Assembly: GCA_016213785.1 (NCBI GenBank)
Contig: JACQZQ010000044.1
Location: 62,001 to 126,000, forward strand
Origin: Acidobacteriota bacterium
Lineage (GTDB): Bacteria; Acidobacteriota; Blastocatellia; Chloracidobacteriales; JADJPF01
Length of the DNA: 64,000 bases
Direction: 5' to 3'
In this document: positions 36,380-45,743 of the stretch, piece by piece
How positions within the stretch are numbered: position 1 is the stretch's first letter
Layout of the letters: the number at the start of each line of letters is the position of its first letter
Notes under the pieces: generated by a model
The model's input: only the letters and a program-made list of their open reading frames with translations
Database searches by the model: none
What the model was told of the DNA's origin: nothing
Program-made: the position numbers and the translations under genes

Positions 36380-36428
36380 TGTGTTGGGGTAGACACATAG
36401 GTCTACCCCAACAGTCTACCCCAACACA
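36380..36428. repeat. Conserved-loop hairpin repeat, copy 3, with duplicated right arm
   Basis: Left arm TGTGTTGGGGTAGAC (36380-36394), loop ACATAG (36395-36400), right arm GTCTACCCCAACA (36401-36413), then a second right arm GTCTACCCCAACACA (36414-36428). The left arm can pair with the first right arm (13 bp) or the second (15 bp), so two exclusive hairpins are possible. It lies between the VWA gene and the PK-like gene. Confidence 0.65.
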
Positions 36429-36441
36429 GATAAGAGGGAAA

Positions 36442-37374
36442 ATGTTAATAGCGACTCTACCTGCTATTCACCAAGAGAGATTACTTACCCAAATTATTCA
36501 GCATCCATTGGTTGGAGAGCTACGTTATAACACTGGGGTTATTTCTGCTTACTCACCTAGAGAAACTTTAACAAGAATACTTCTACTAACTGAACGTTAT
36601 GGAAAAAAACTTTGGATAGACTTAAAAGGCCGCCAGCTAAGAATTACTAATTGGGCTGTGCCAAATTATGGAAAAATAGAACTTAATCATGAAATAGAAG
36701 TAGATTGTCCTGCTAAAGTTTACTTTCGTGGAAATGATTTTTCTGAGCTAAAAATAGTACGAGGTAATATTATTTATGTTGATCCTCCACCTCGTTATGC
36801 CGTAGGTAGTGGTCAAGCAATTAATATTCATGGTAATAACTTAAAAATAAAAGGGTATTTTACTCAAGAAGACTTAGCCTATATTGCTCTAGCAAGTGAA
36901 CTAGGTGTTAATAATTTTATGCTTTCTTTTGTAGAAGGCTTTTCAGATATAACCGATTTTCAGAGTCTTTGGCAAAAATATTTACTAATTAATAATCCAA
37001 ATATAGTGCTAAAAATAGAATCTCCTAAGGGGTTAGAGTTTATTAATAGTTTTGAAATAAAGTCTATCCCTAATTGTTCATTAATGGCTGCTCGTGATGA
37101 TTTAATGATTAATATTGGAGAAAATAAAGCTGAAATCCTACTTGCCCTTAAGCAAATTATTAAGCAAGATCCACAGGCTATAGTAGCCTCACGTATTTTT
37201 GCTAGTTTAGAAAATGGTTCTGTTTCAATGGGCGATTTTGCTGATTTAGCCTTAATGCACCATCTTGGCTACTCTCGCTTTATGTTTTCTGATGGAATTT
37301 GTAACCAATATTTTGATAAAGCTATTCAAGCATGGGAGAATTTTTTATCTGTATTTGATAAGCTAGATTTATAA
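36442..37374 (+). CDS. Degenerate pyruvate-kinase-like barrel protein
   Basis: 310 residues from ATG 36442, preceded by AGAGGGA; the upstream GTG at 36379 would translate through hairpin copy 3 and is rejected. The order of motifs follows pyruvate kinase: LWIDLKGRQLRI (for DTKGPEIR), a short beta-domain stretch, LASELGVNNFMLSFV, VLKIESPKGLEFI (KIE kept), LMAARDDLMINIG (for MVARGDLGVEI, Asp kept, Gly changed), IVASRIFASL (for ATQMLES) and a final SRFMFSDGI. Catalytic Lys/Glu/Asp positions are thus retained while the rest is eroded, and the C-terminal regulatory domain is missing. A PEP- or pyruvate-binding role is inferred, not shown. Third gene of the J-pseudokinase/VWA cluster. Confidence 0.75.
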   Translation: MLIATLPAIHQERLLTQIIQHPLVGELRYNTGVISAYSPRETLTRILLLTERYGKKLWIDLKGRQLRITNWAVPNYGKIELNHEIEVDCPAKVYFRGNDFSELKIVRGNIIYVDPPPRYAVGSGQAINIHGNNLKIKGYFTQEDLAYIALASELGVNNFMLSFVEGFSDITDFQSLWQKYLLINNPNIVLKIESPKGLEFINSFEIKSIPNCSLMAARDDLMINIGENKAEILLALKQIIKQDPQAIVASRIFASLENGSVSMGDFADLALMHHLGYSRFMFSDGICNQYFDKAIQAWENFLSVFDKLDL

Positions 37375-37418
37375 TTTGTAAAATAGTAGAGGAAATTTCT
37401 TTTTAAGGCTAAAAACCA

Positions 37419-37450
37419 ACATAACTTGTAAAGCAAATTACGAGTTATGT
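37419..37450. terminator. Bidirectional hairpin between convergent genes
   Basis: 13-bp stem ACATAACTTGTAA / TTACGAGTTATGT with one G-T pair and loop of six bases, between the ends of the PK-like gene (plus) and the STAS gene (minus). T-rich flanks are only modest. Confidence 0.45.
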
Positions 37451-37479
37451 CGATTTCTAATAAAATTACTTAAGAAAAC

Positions 37480-37821
37480 TTAAAAGCTGTCAATAGCTTT
37501 TCCTTCATCGTCAAAAGTATCAAAAACTGTTAATAATTTGGTAATAGCTAAAAGCTCTGTCATTTTCTTAGTTAAGTTAAGTAGTTTAAGTTTGGCACCG
37601 CGGTTTTGTGCAGAAGTATAGCAACCTACTAAAGTTCCTACTCCAGAACTATCCATATAATTTAATTCTGCTAAATTAAGCAAAATACTTTTGCATCCAC
37701 CATCTATTGCTTTATTTACATGATCACGTAGTGCTATGTTGCTTTCGCCTAAAGTGATACGACCAGAAACATCAATAATAGTTACACCTGATACCTCTCG
37801 CACGTTAAAAGTAACAGACAT
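37480..37821 (-). CDS. STAS-domain anti-sigma factor antagonist
   Basis: 113 residues, SpoIIAA/RsbV type. The phosphorylatable serine lies in NYMDSSGVGTLVG, with preceding strand SILLNLAEL and N-terminal VTIIDVSGRITLGES. In partner-switching systems the unphosphorylated form binds the anti-sigma kinase and frees a sigma factor. No RsbW-like kinase or PP2C phosphatase is in the window, so its partners are elsewhere. Good ribosome-binding site AGGAGG upstream. Confidence 0.93.
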   Translation of the reverse strand: MSVTFNVREVSGVTIIDVSGRITLGESNIALRDHVNKAIDGGCKSILLNLAELNYMDSSGVGTLVGCYTSAQNRGAKLKLLNLTKKMTELLAITKLLTVFDTFDDEGKAIDSF

Positions 37822-37952
37822 TGAATTTGCCCTCCTAGAAATTTATTTTGCCCGAGTTTATCAAAATTTATTAATAAAATGGAATGATTTTATGCCAAAA
37901 ATTAAAATAAATGTTTTTATTTAGGATAATATATTTTTATTTATTATATTTC

Positions 37953-38585
37953 TTAAGTATTTTCTACTGTAATGTTTATAAGATCTAAGAAATTTTTCTC
38001 TGAAAATGTTACTGATAAATTTTTAGCAATACATTCAAATGTATTATCTTTTAGTGCAAAAATAAAATGTTTATAGCCATTATTTGATAAATTGCAGCTT
38101 TCTAGAACAGGGAATTTTTCTATTACAGCTATTTTCCATAGTGAGTTTACCACCTCTCCAACTCCTAAACATTCATCTAACCCTTTAGAAAATAAAGGAT
38201 GTTCTGATAAATTTTCTTCATTAGGATAACCAAATTGGCTAATCAAAGGCTCTTGAATTTCTACTATAGCATTTCCTAATTCTAGATAAGTCCCATTATT
38301 AGAAATATTTGGAGACAAAGCTTTAAATATTAAAAGTGTTTTTTGGGCTATTTCTAAAACAATTTCTCTTGAATCCGATAGATCAGGAATACAACCTATA
38401 TCATAGTTAATTACATATTCTTCGCCTTTAGCTAAAGCCAATTGTTGTTTAGCTAGTGCATATTCATCACGAGCAATTAAGTAATCTTGCCAGTTATCTG
38501 AATGGCTTTCTAAAATTTTAATGCTAGCTTGGTTAAATTTTTCTTTAGCAGAAAAAAATATAGCAGCAACTTCTTCTATATTCAT
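37953..38585 (-). CDS. Hypothetical protein
   Basis: 210 residues, no signal peptide or membrane helix. The first about 60 residues look helical (IFFSAKEKFNQASIKILES, EYALAKQQLALAKGEE); the rest is mixed, with several aromatic and acidic stretches. No family is recognised. Codon use resembles the neighbours. A terminator-like hairpin lies upstream (38672-38705), so it is probably transcribed separately from the FKBP gene. Confidence 0.55.
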   Translation of the reverse strand: MNIEEVAAIFFSAKEKFNQASIKILESHSDNWQDYLIARDEYALAKQQLALAKGEEYVINYDIGCIPDLSDSREIVLEIAQKTLLIFKALSPNISNNGTYLELGNAIVEIQEPLISQFGYPNEENLSEHPLFSKGLDECLGVGEVVNSLWKIAVIEKFPVLESCNLSNNGYKHFIFALKDNTFECIAKNLSVTFSEKNFLDLINITVENT

Positions 38586-38671
38586 AAAATATTGAATTGG
38601 AGTAAGTTATTTGAAAAGATTACTTTGTCTAAAAAGCTTTTTTCCTGTTTCCAGCAAATAATTGATAGTTG

Positions 38672-38705
38672 ATAATAACCCAGTGATTTATTGCTGGGTT
38701 ATTAT
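38672..38705 (-). terminator. Terminator hairpin after the FKBP gene
   Basis: Perfect 12-bp stem ATAATAACCCAG / CTGGGTTATTAT with a ten-base loop, 15 bases beyond the FKBP stop codon in its direction of transcription. The AT-rich outer part supplies a short T-rich end. Confidence 0.55.
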
Positions 38706-38719
38706 ACTACTATCTTAAA

Positions 38720-39232
38720 TTACTTAATATCAACTAATTCAACCACAAAAATTAATGTAGCGTTAGGAGGAATTACTCCCCCTGCACCGCGTTCACCATA
38801 AGCAAGTGGTGAAGGGATAACAAGTATTGCTTGATCGCCAATTCCTAGCTTTGCAATACCTTCATCCCAACCTTTAATAACTTGTCCAGTCCCTAGCTTA
38901 AAAGCTATAGGTTCACCTCGACCAGGATCACGCGAACTATCAAACTTAGTTCCATCTGTTAAAGTTCCTGTATAGTGAACTAATACTGTATCGCCAGTAG
39001 CAGGTTTACGCGCTGTAGGGTTTGTTTTAGTAGGAACAAATGTTAATCCTGTTTCTGTAGTAACAGCAGTAGTACTAGCATTAGTCGCAGCTTTAGTAGG
39101 TGTTGTAGCAGGTTTGGTTGCAACAGCACGAGGTTTTTTGCGGCGCACTGGAGGCTTTTTTCCTTCTGTTTGGCTATATCCAAAAGAGCTAAATAGACAA
39201 ATTAACAATGTAGTTAAAATAAATTTTCTCAT
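38720..39232 (-). CDS. Exported FKBP-type peptidyl-prolyl isomerase
   Basis: 170 residues. Signal peptide (FILTTLLICLFSSFGYSQ), an Ala/Thr/Lys/Pro-rich linker to about residue 65, then a single FKBP domain: GDTVLVHYTGTLTDGTKFDSS, GQVIKGWDEGIAKLGIGDQAIL, PLAYGERGAGGVIPPNATLIFVVEL. All active-site aromatic positions expected of an active isomerase appear present. It probably assists folding of exported proteins and is divergent from the giant macroglobulin gene 170 bases away, though a functional link is not shown. Confidence 0.93.
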   Translation of the reverse strand: MRKFILTTLLICLFSSFGYSQTEGKKPPVRRKKPRAVATKPATTPTKAATNASTTAVTTETGLTFVPTKTNPTARKPATGDTVLVHYTGTLTDGTKFDSSRDPGRGEPIAFKLGTGQVIKGWDEGIAKLGIGDQAILVIPSPLAYGERGAGGVIPPNATLIFVVELVDIK

Positions 39233-39402
39233 TATTTTTCCTTTAGTTTTTAAGAATGCAGAGATAAAACAGAGATAAGGATAGATTATAAACCTAATTC
39301 ATAGTAAAAAGTAGAAGGCATTTGGGAACATTCTTACCCTTTTGTGCGACTAAACATTGATTTCTATTAATCTTAACCCTGTAAAAATTTAAGGTGGTTG
39401 TA

Positions 39403-42400
39403 ATGAATGATAATAAAAAAGCCGTTCTTGTTGCATTATCAGTGTTTTTAATTGTATCGGTTGTTGGTGCAACATGGTTTTATTATAGAAAAACACATGT
39501 TGAAACTGAACCTATCAAAAAACTGATCTCATCCAAAAATAAAAAAGGTTTGCAATTTCGCTTAAGTGATGGTGAAGCAGAGTTACCTAAACGAGTTCCA
39601 GTTGTTGAGGCTAAACCTATTTCAGATGCTGATGCTGAGAGCATATTGAGCCGCTTAGAACCAATAAAATCAGAAGAAAGCGATAAAACTGAGTTTGCTT
39701 TAAGAGAAAATTCTCTCCCTCCACCTAAAACAGGGACAATAATTAATACGAAATTTCCACCCAATAAAAATCTAAAAGTCGATGAGTCTTCTAAATCAGG
39801 CGTTTTAGAAGTTGTAAGATATTCCCCTCAAGGTGATGTCCCAGTAGCGGTTAACTTAAGTGTTACTTTTTCTCAGCCAATGGTTGCATTAACTTCGCAG
39901 TCTGAAGCCTCACAAAATGTTCCAGTTAAAATTAGTCCTCAAGTCGAAGGCAAATGGCGTTGGCTAGGAACAAAGACTTTAGTTTTTGAACCTAAAAACC
40001 GTTTTCCTATGTCTACAGAATATTCTGTTGACATTGATACAACAATAAAATCAGCCTTAGGGCAAAGTCTGCAAACCCCTACTAAATGGAAGTTTAAGAC
40101 TCCAACCCTAACCTTAAAAAATCACTTTCCTACAGGCGGCTCTGTAGGTACTGACCCAGTAATTTTTTTAGAATTTGATCAGGAAATAAATAAAACTACA
40201 GTACTTGAAAGTATTAAAGTAAAGTCTGATAAAGCTAGCTATAAAGTTAGATTAGCAACAAAGGCAGAAATTGAAGCAAATAAAGAAATACAATATCTAG
40301 TTAAATCAGCTAAAGATAAATATTCTTTGGCTATTAAAGTCGATAATGGGTTGGTTGATAAGCTAATTTCACCACTTCCAAATGATACAAATATAACTGT
40401 TAGTCTAGAAGCAGGCGCTAGATCAGCAGAAGGAACTCTTAAAACACCTGCTAAACAAGAGTTTGGATTTACTACCTATAGCCCTTTACAAGTAACCTCA
40501 CATTCTTGTTATGAGCAGAGATACGCATGTGAGCCTTCAGGATATGTAAATTTGTCTTTTAATAATTTGCTAGATCCTAAATCTTTAGACCTTTCTAAAA
40601 CAGAAATTACCCCTAAGCTTGAAGGTATGAAAATGCAAGTTAATGGTTATTACATAACTATTACAGGGAAATTTAAGGGTAAAAGAGTTTATAAATTAAA
40701 ACTTCAGAAAGGCTTTATTAAAGATGTTTTTGGGCAGTATTTAGAAACTCCTACAACTCTTGATTTTTATATTGGCCCAAGCCCTAAAAAGCTATCATCT
40801 TTAGGACAATATTTTTTAGTCCTAGACCCATTTGGCCCAGCAAAATTGCCCGTATTTACAACTAACCATAAAGAATTAAGAGCAAACCTTTATGCCGTTC
40901 AACCTGAAGATTTTAAGGAATTTGTTAAGGTTAACAGCACTCTTTATGACTATGAAAAAGAGACTTATAGGCAAACTGTAGGAAAATTAATTTCTTCAAA
41001 CATAATAAAAATAAATTCTATTGATGATGAGCAGATTGAAACATCAATAGACCTAGGTGATGTACTTCAAACTAGTGGGGGGCAAGTTTTTGTCTTAATT
41101 GAACCTACAGACCAGCCAAAAGAGGTTTGGAAACGTCAATATATTAGAAAATGGGTGCAATACACTGATATAGGGCTTGATGCTATAGTTGATAATGAAG
41201 AAATGCTTGTTTGGGCTAATTCACTAAAAACAGGTAAAGCCCTAGCAGGTGTAGAAGTTTCTTTGAGAAATCAAACTGCTACAACAGGAGCAGATGGAAT
41301 TGCTAGGCTTAAGCTAGATAATTTAAGAAACCCTGCGGTTTTAGTAGGAAAAAAAGGCAAAGACACTGTGATTTTGCCTCCTAATAATTATGGCTATATA
41401 GAAGAAGGTATTTGGACAAGGGTAGAGACAGAAAATACTCTAAGTTGGTATGTAGTTGATGATAGAAAGACTTATCGCCCTGGCGAGAAAGTTACTATAA
41501 AGGGGTGGGTAAGAGCTTTTGAAAATAAAAAAGGTGGTGATATAAAACTTGCTGGTGAAGTTAAAACTGTTAACTACAAATTAAATGACTCTCAAGGTAA
41601 TAAAATCTCTAATGGCACAACACAGGTTAATCCATTGGGAGGGTTTAACTTAGAGCTTACTCTTACTCCAACAATGAATTTAGGTAATGCTAATTTAGAG
41701 TTTCAGGCTGTAGCGCCAAACTCAAATTACAACTACTTGCAGTTTTATCATAACTTTGAAGTACAAGAGTTTCGCCGACCTGAATTTGAAGTCTCAACTA
41801 AGGCTAGTGAAAATATTAATATAATTGGTGGACATAGCAATGTTACTGTTTCAGCAAACTACTATTCTGGAGGAAACCTTAATAATGCTGATGTAAATTG
41901 GCAAGTTACCCAATCACCAACAACTTATACACCTCCTAATCGTGGTGATTATACTTTTGGCAAATGGACACCTTGGTGGACAACTCCTTCCTACAGTTAT
42001 TATGGCCGTCATGGTCGTTATTATGCTGATGAAGAAGATAGAGAAGCTATTAATGAAGGCTCTAGCTCAGAACCAGAAACTTTTCCAGCAAAAACTAACC
42101 CTAATGGAACACATAATTTAAGAATAGACTTTGATTCTGTTAATCCCGCTCAACCTACAAGCTTAAATGTCCAAGCAACTGTAATGGATGTTAACCGACA
42201 AGCTTGGTCATCATCATCAACTTTACTTGTTCACCCATCTAACCTTTACGTAGGGTTGCGTAGCGAGAAGACTTTTGTTGATAAAGGAGAACCCTTTCTT
42301 ATTAAGTCTATTGTTACTGATATTGATGGAAAAGCCATTGCTAACACCAATATTAACTTAAGTTTAGTAAGAATTGAGTATGAGTATGATAATGATGGTA

Positions 42401-45400
42401 GACTTAAGACTAAAGAACTTGATCTTCAAACTCAAACTATAACATCTGTTAGTGATGGAATAGATGTTAAATTCTTACCAAAAGAAGGTGGTAGCTATCA
42501 GCTTACTGCAACAATTCTTGATGAAAATGCCAGACCAAACCAAACGCAATTAACGCTTTGGGTATCAGGTGGAAAATCCTTACCTGAAAGAGACTTAAAA
42601 CAAGAACAAATACAGTTAATTCCTGATAAGAAAGAATATAAAGTTGGTGAGACTGCCCAAATCCTTGTACAAGCGCCATTTTATCCTGCTGAGGGTTTGT
42701 TAACTTTACGCCGCTTAGGTGTTATAAAGAGCGAAAGATTTACTATCACCTCATCAACTTACACAATAAAAGTGCCAATTGATGAAAGCTATTTGCCTAA
42801 TCTTTATGTTCAGGTTGACTTAGTAGGAGAGTCTGAAAGAGTAAAAACTGATAAAGGCGGCGAGCAAGATGGTAGCGTTGATGTGCTACTACCTAAGCGG
42901 CCTGCTTTTGCTGTAGGACAATTAAACCTATCAATTCCACCTGTTTCTAGAACTTTAATAGTAGATGCTAAGCCTAAACAAAGTGCAGTTGAACCAGGAG
43001 GAGAAACTGTTATTGAGCTAAACTTAAAAGATTCAAATAACAAGCCTGTAGAAAATGGTGAAGTAGCACTTTTTGTTGTAGATGAAGCTATTCTTGCGCT
43101 TTCAGGCTATAAAATGCCAAACCCTATAGATACTTTTTATGCCCAACGTAGCCCTTCCGTTTCAGATACTCACTTAAGAAGTTCCGTAGTCTTAGCTAAT
43201 AATAAAGACATAGAAACTCAATTAGCTTCAAATGAGCAAAATATTCCAGCAGATAAACAAGTTCTTAGAATGGAAGAAGATCTTAGAGAGAAAGCAAACC
43301 GTGATATGAGTGGAGTTGCTGGTGGGGTTGAGGGAGGTGTTATTGGCGGTGTAGTTGGAGACGCTGCGCCACCACCACCACCAATGCCAGTCGCCGAAGC
43401 ACCTGCTCAATCAGCACGCGCCAGTAAAATGGAGGCTAGAAAGATTGCAGATCTTCCTGCAAATGGTCGTGGTTTTACATCGGAACTAAAAGCAATTTCT
43501 GTTATTGAGCCTAAACCTGATGGAAAACCTATTCGTGTTAGAGAAGATTTTAATGCTTTAGCAATTTTTGAAGCCGCGCTATCTACTGATAATAAAGGAC
43601 ATGCTGAAGTAAAAATTAAACTTCCTGATAGTTTAACTCGCTATCGTATAATGGCTGTTGCTGTAGCAGGTGAAAAGCAATTTGGTATGGGAGAATCTAC
43701 ACTAACGGCTCGAATGCCTTTGATGGTAAGACCTTCAGCCCCACGCTTTCTTAATTTTGGTGATAAATTTGAATTTCCAATTGTTGTACAAAATCAAACA
43801 GATGCACCACTAAGTGTAGATGTAGCGATGAGAGCCACAAATGCTACATTAACTTCTGGCTTAGGCCGCCGTTTAACTGTTCCAGCTAATGAACGTGTAG
43901 AAGTTCGCTTGCCTGTTTCAGCAGAAATGGCTGGAAAAGCTCGCTTTCAAATAGGTGTAGTCTCAGGTAAATGGACAGATGCAGCACAAGTTTCTTTACC
44001 TGTTTGGACTCCTGCAACTACTGAGGCTTTTGCAACTTATGGGACTTTTGAAGAAGACGCAATTATCCAACCAGTTAAAGCTCCAGCAGATATTTATAAA
44101 CAATTTGGAGGTTTAGAAATCTCAACCTCTTCAACCCAACTCCAAGAACTAACTGACGCAGTCCTCTATATTGTCTCTTATCCTTATGAATGCAGTGAAC
44201 AAGTCTCATCAAGGGTTATGGCAATTGCTGCATTAAAAGATGTTCTAGGAGCTTTTAAGGCCGAAGGTTTACCTAAAGCAGAGGAATTAGAAACTGCTTT
44301 AGCGCGAGATATGAAAAGACTTCAATCATTACAAAATAATGATGGAGGCTTTGATTATTGGCGAAAAGACTATGAATCCGATCCTTACCTTACAGTTCAC
44401 GTTACGCATGCAATAGTGCGAGCAAAAGAAAAGGGTTTTGCTGTTCCTGAGAACACTTTAACACGCGCTCAAAATTACTTGAGAAATATAGAGAGCTATC
44501 TTTATCGTCCTTATTACAGCCAAGAAATAAGAGACTCTATAGTTTCTTACTCTCTTTATGTTAGAAAACTAATGGGAGATAAAGACATAAATAAAGCTAA
44601 ACAATTAGTTTATCAGCGTAAATTGGAAAAACTTCCTATAGAAGCAATTGGTTGGTTATGGTCTGTTCTAGCAGGTGATCCTGGTTCAAAACAAGAGCTA
44701 GAACAAATTCGGCAATTTATTATTAATAAAGCTACTGAAACGGCAGCAACGGCTCATTTTGTTACAGATTATAAAGATGGCGCATACCTACTACTTGCTT
44801 CAGATTATAGGACAGATGCAATCCTTTTAGATGCATTACTTACAGATCAACCAAGTAGCGATCTAATCCCTAAATTAGTTCGAGGGCTACTTGACCATCG
44901 CAAAGCAGGTAGATGGGAAAGCACACAAGAAAATGTGTTTGTTTTACTAGCTTTAGACCGTTATTTTGCCACTTATGAAAAAGCTACACCTAATTTTATA
45001 GCTAGAATTTGGTTAGGAGATAAATTTGCTGGTGAACACGCATTTAAGGGGCGAACTACGGAAAAACATCAAGTTAATATTCCTATGAATTACTTAAGCG
45101 ATACAGAACAAAACCTAACATTAAGTAAAGAAGGAGTTGGAAGAATCTACTATCGTGCTGGAATGCGTTATGCTCCAAAAAACTTAGATTTACCTGCTGC
45201 TGAGTATGGTTTTACTGTAGAAAGAAAATATGAGGCTATTGATAATCCAGAGGATGTAAAGCTCGATAAAGACGGGATTTGGCGAATTAAAGCAGGCGCT
45301 AGAGTAAGAGTTCACTTAAGTATGGTTGCTCAAGCTAGGCGCTATCATGTAGCCTTAATAGATCCATTACCAGCTGGTTTAGAAGCCTTAAATCCTGCAC

Positions 45401-45684
45401 TCGCTACAACTGGGGCAATTCCTCAAAATAATTCTAGGGCAAGTGAAGAATCATTAAAATTTGGTCGCTATTACTGGTATGGCCCTTGGTATCAACACCA
45501 AAATTTTAGAGATGAGCGAGTAGAAGCTTTTACTCAGCTACTTTGGGATGGCGTTTATAATTATAGTTATGTTGCTCGTGCTACAACCCTTGGGACTTTT
45601 GTTGTTCCTCCAACAAAAGCCGAGGAAATGTATCATCCTGAAACTTTTGGAAGAAGTAAGACAGATAAAGTAGTGATTTATTAA
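39403..45684 (+). CDS. Giant alpha-2-macroglobulin family protein with thioester motif
   Basis: 2093 residues from ATG 39403 (an in-frame GTG at 39394 lies inside the AAGGTGG ribosome-binding site). One N-terminal membrane helix (VALSVFLIVSVVGATWFYY) makes it probably periplasmic and inner-membrane anchored. Bacterial MG domains follow: VNLSVTFSQPM Big-like start, MG2 LSWYVVDDRKTYRPGEKV, bait-like region with a Gly/Pro-rich GGVEGGVIGG...PPPPPMP stretch, then PDSLTRYRIMAVAV and the thioester YPYECSEQ with Cys near residue 1597, then QNNDGGFDYW. This is the YfhM-like long type; E. coli YfhM associates with PBP1C, but no pbpC gene lies here. Ends at a bidirectional terminator. Confidence 0.93.
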   Translation: MNDNKKAVLVALSVFLIVSVVGATWFYYRKTHVETEPIKKLISSKNKKGLQFRLSDGEAELPKRVPVVEAKPISDADAESILSRLEPIKSEESDKTEFALRENSLPPPKTGTIINTKFPPNKNLKVDESSKSGVLEVVRYSPQGDVPVAVNLSVTFSQPMVALTSQSEASQNVPVKISPQVEGKWRWLGTKTLVFEPKNRFPMSTEYSVDIDTTIKSALGQSLQTPTKWKFKTPTLTLKNHFPTGGSVGTDPVIFLEFDQEINKTTVLESIKVKSDKASYKVRLATKAEIEANKEIQYLVKSAKDKYSLAIKVDNGLVDKLISPLPNDTNITVSLEAGARSAEGTLKTPAKQEFGFTTYSPLQVTSHSCYEQRYACEPSGYVNLSFNNLLDPKSLDLSKTEITPKLEGMKMQVNGYYITITGKFKGKRVYKLKLQKGFIKDVFGQYLETPTTLDFYIGPSPKKLSSLGQYFLVLDPFGPAKLPVFTTNHKELRANLYAVQPEDFKEFVKVNSTLYDYEKETYRQTVGKLISSNIIKINSIDDEQIETSIDLGDVLQTSGGQVFVLIEPTDQPKEVWKRQYIRKWVQYTDIGLDAIVDNEEMLVWANSLKTGKALAGVEVSLRNQTATTGADGIARLKLDNLRNPAVLVGKKGKDTVILPPNNYGYIEEGIWTRVETENTLSWYVVDDRKTYRPGEKVTIKGWVRAFENKKGGDIKLAGEVKTVNYKLNDSQGNKISNGTTQVNPLGGFNLELTLTPTMNLGNANLEFQAVAPNSNYNYLQFYHNFEVQEFRRPEFEVSTKASENINIIGGHSNVTVSANYYSGGNLNNADVNWQVTQSPTTYTPPNRGDYTFGKWTPWWTTPSYSYYGRHGRYYADEEDREAINEGSSSEPETFPAKTNPNGTHNLRIDFDSVNPAQPTSLNVQATVMDVNRQAWSSSSTLLVHPSNLYVGLRSEKTFVDKGEPFLIKSIVTDIDGKAIANTNINLSLVRIEYEYDNDGRLKTKELDLQTQTITSVSDGIDVKFLPKEGGSYQLTATILDENARPNQTQLTLWVSGGKSLPERDLKQEQIQLIPDKKEYKVGETAQILVQAPFYPAEGLLTLRRLGVIKSERFTITSSTYTIKVPIDESYLPNLYVQVDLVGESERVKTDKGGEQDGSVDVLLPKRPAFAVGQLNLSIPPVSRTLIVDAKPKQSAVEPGGETVIELNLKDSNNKPVENGEVALFVVDEAILALSGYKMPNPIDTFYAQRSPSVSDTHLRSSVVLANNKDIETQLASNEQNIPADKQVLRMEEDLREKANRDMSGVAGGVEGGVIGGVVGDAAPPPPPMPVAEAPAQSARASKMEARKIADLPANGRGFTSELKAISVIEPKPDGKPIRVREDFNALAIFEAALSTDNKGHAEVKIKLPDSLTRYRIMAVAVAGEKQFGMGESTLTARMPLMVRPSAPRFLNFGDKFEFPIVVQNQTDAPLSVDVAMRATNATLTSGLGRRLTVPANERVEVRLPVSAEMAGKARFQIGVVSGKWTDAAQVSLPVWTPATTEAFATYGTFEEDAIIQPVKAPADIYKQFGGLEISTSSTQLQELTDAVLYIVSYPYECSEQVSSRVMAIAALKDVLGAFKAEGLPKAEELETALARDMKRLQSLQNNDGGFDYWRKDYESDPYLTVHVTHAIVRAKEKGFAVPENTLTRAQNYLRNIESYLYRPYYSQEIRDSIVSYSLYVRKLMGDKDINKAKQLVYQRKLEKLPIEAIGWLWSVLAGDPGSKQELEQIRQFIINKATETAATAHFVTDYKDGAYLLLASDYRTDAILLDALLTDQPSSDLIPKLVRGLLDHRKAGRWESTQENVFVLLALDRYFATYEKATPNFIARIWLGDKFAGEHAFKGRTTEKHQVNIPMNYLSDTEQNLTLSKEGVGRIYYRAGMRYAPKNLDLPAAEYGFTVERKYEAIDNPEDVKLDKDGIWRIKAGARVRVHLSMVAQARRYHVALIDPLPAGLEALNPALATTGAIPQNNSRASEESLKFGRYYWYGPWYQHQNFRDERVEAFTQLLWDGVYNYSYVARATTLGTFVVPPTKAEEMYHPETFGRSKTDKVVIY

Positions 45685-45702
45685 AATCGTTTCCGATACC
45701 TT

Positions 45703-45736
45703 CTCCCAGCCTTGGAAAAGCTAGCAAGGCTGGGAG
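45703..45736. terminator. Bidirectional terminator between convergent genes
   Basis: Perfect 12-bp GC-rich stem CTCCCAGCCTTG / CAAGGCTGGGAG with a ten-base loop, 19 bases after the macroglobulin stop and 8 bases from the end of the converging phosphatase gene. Confidence 0.6.
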
Positions 45737-45743
45737 ACTTATC

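Noticed and set aside
36379-36441. GTG start 63 bases upstream of the PK-like gene
   Set aside because: It would translate through the palindromic hairpin copy 3; ATG 36442 has a proper AGAGGGA site and starts at the conserved sequence.
39394-39402. GTG start nine bases upstream of the giant macroglobulin
   Set aside because: The GTG lies inside the AAGGTGG ribosome-binding site that serves ATG 39403.
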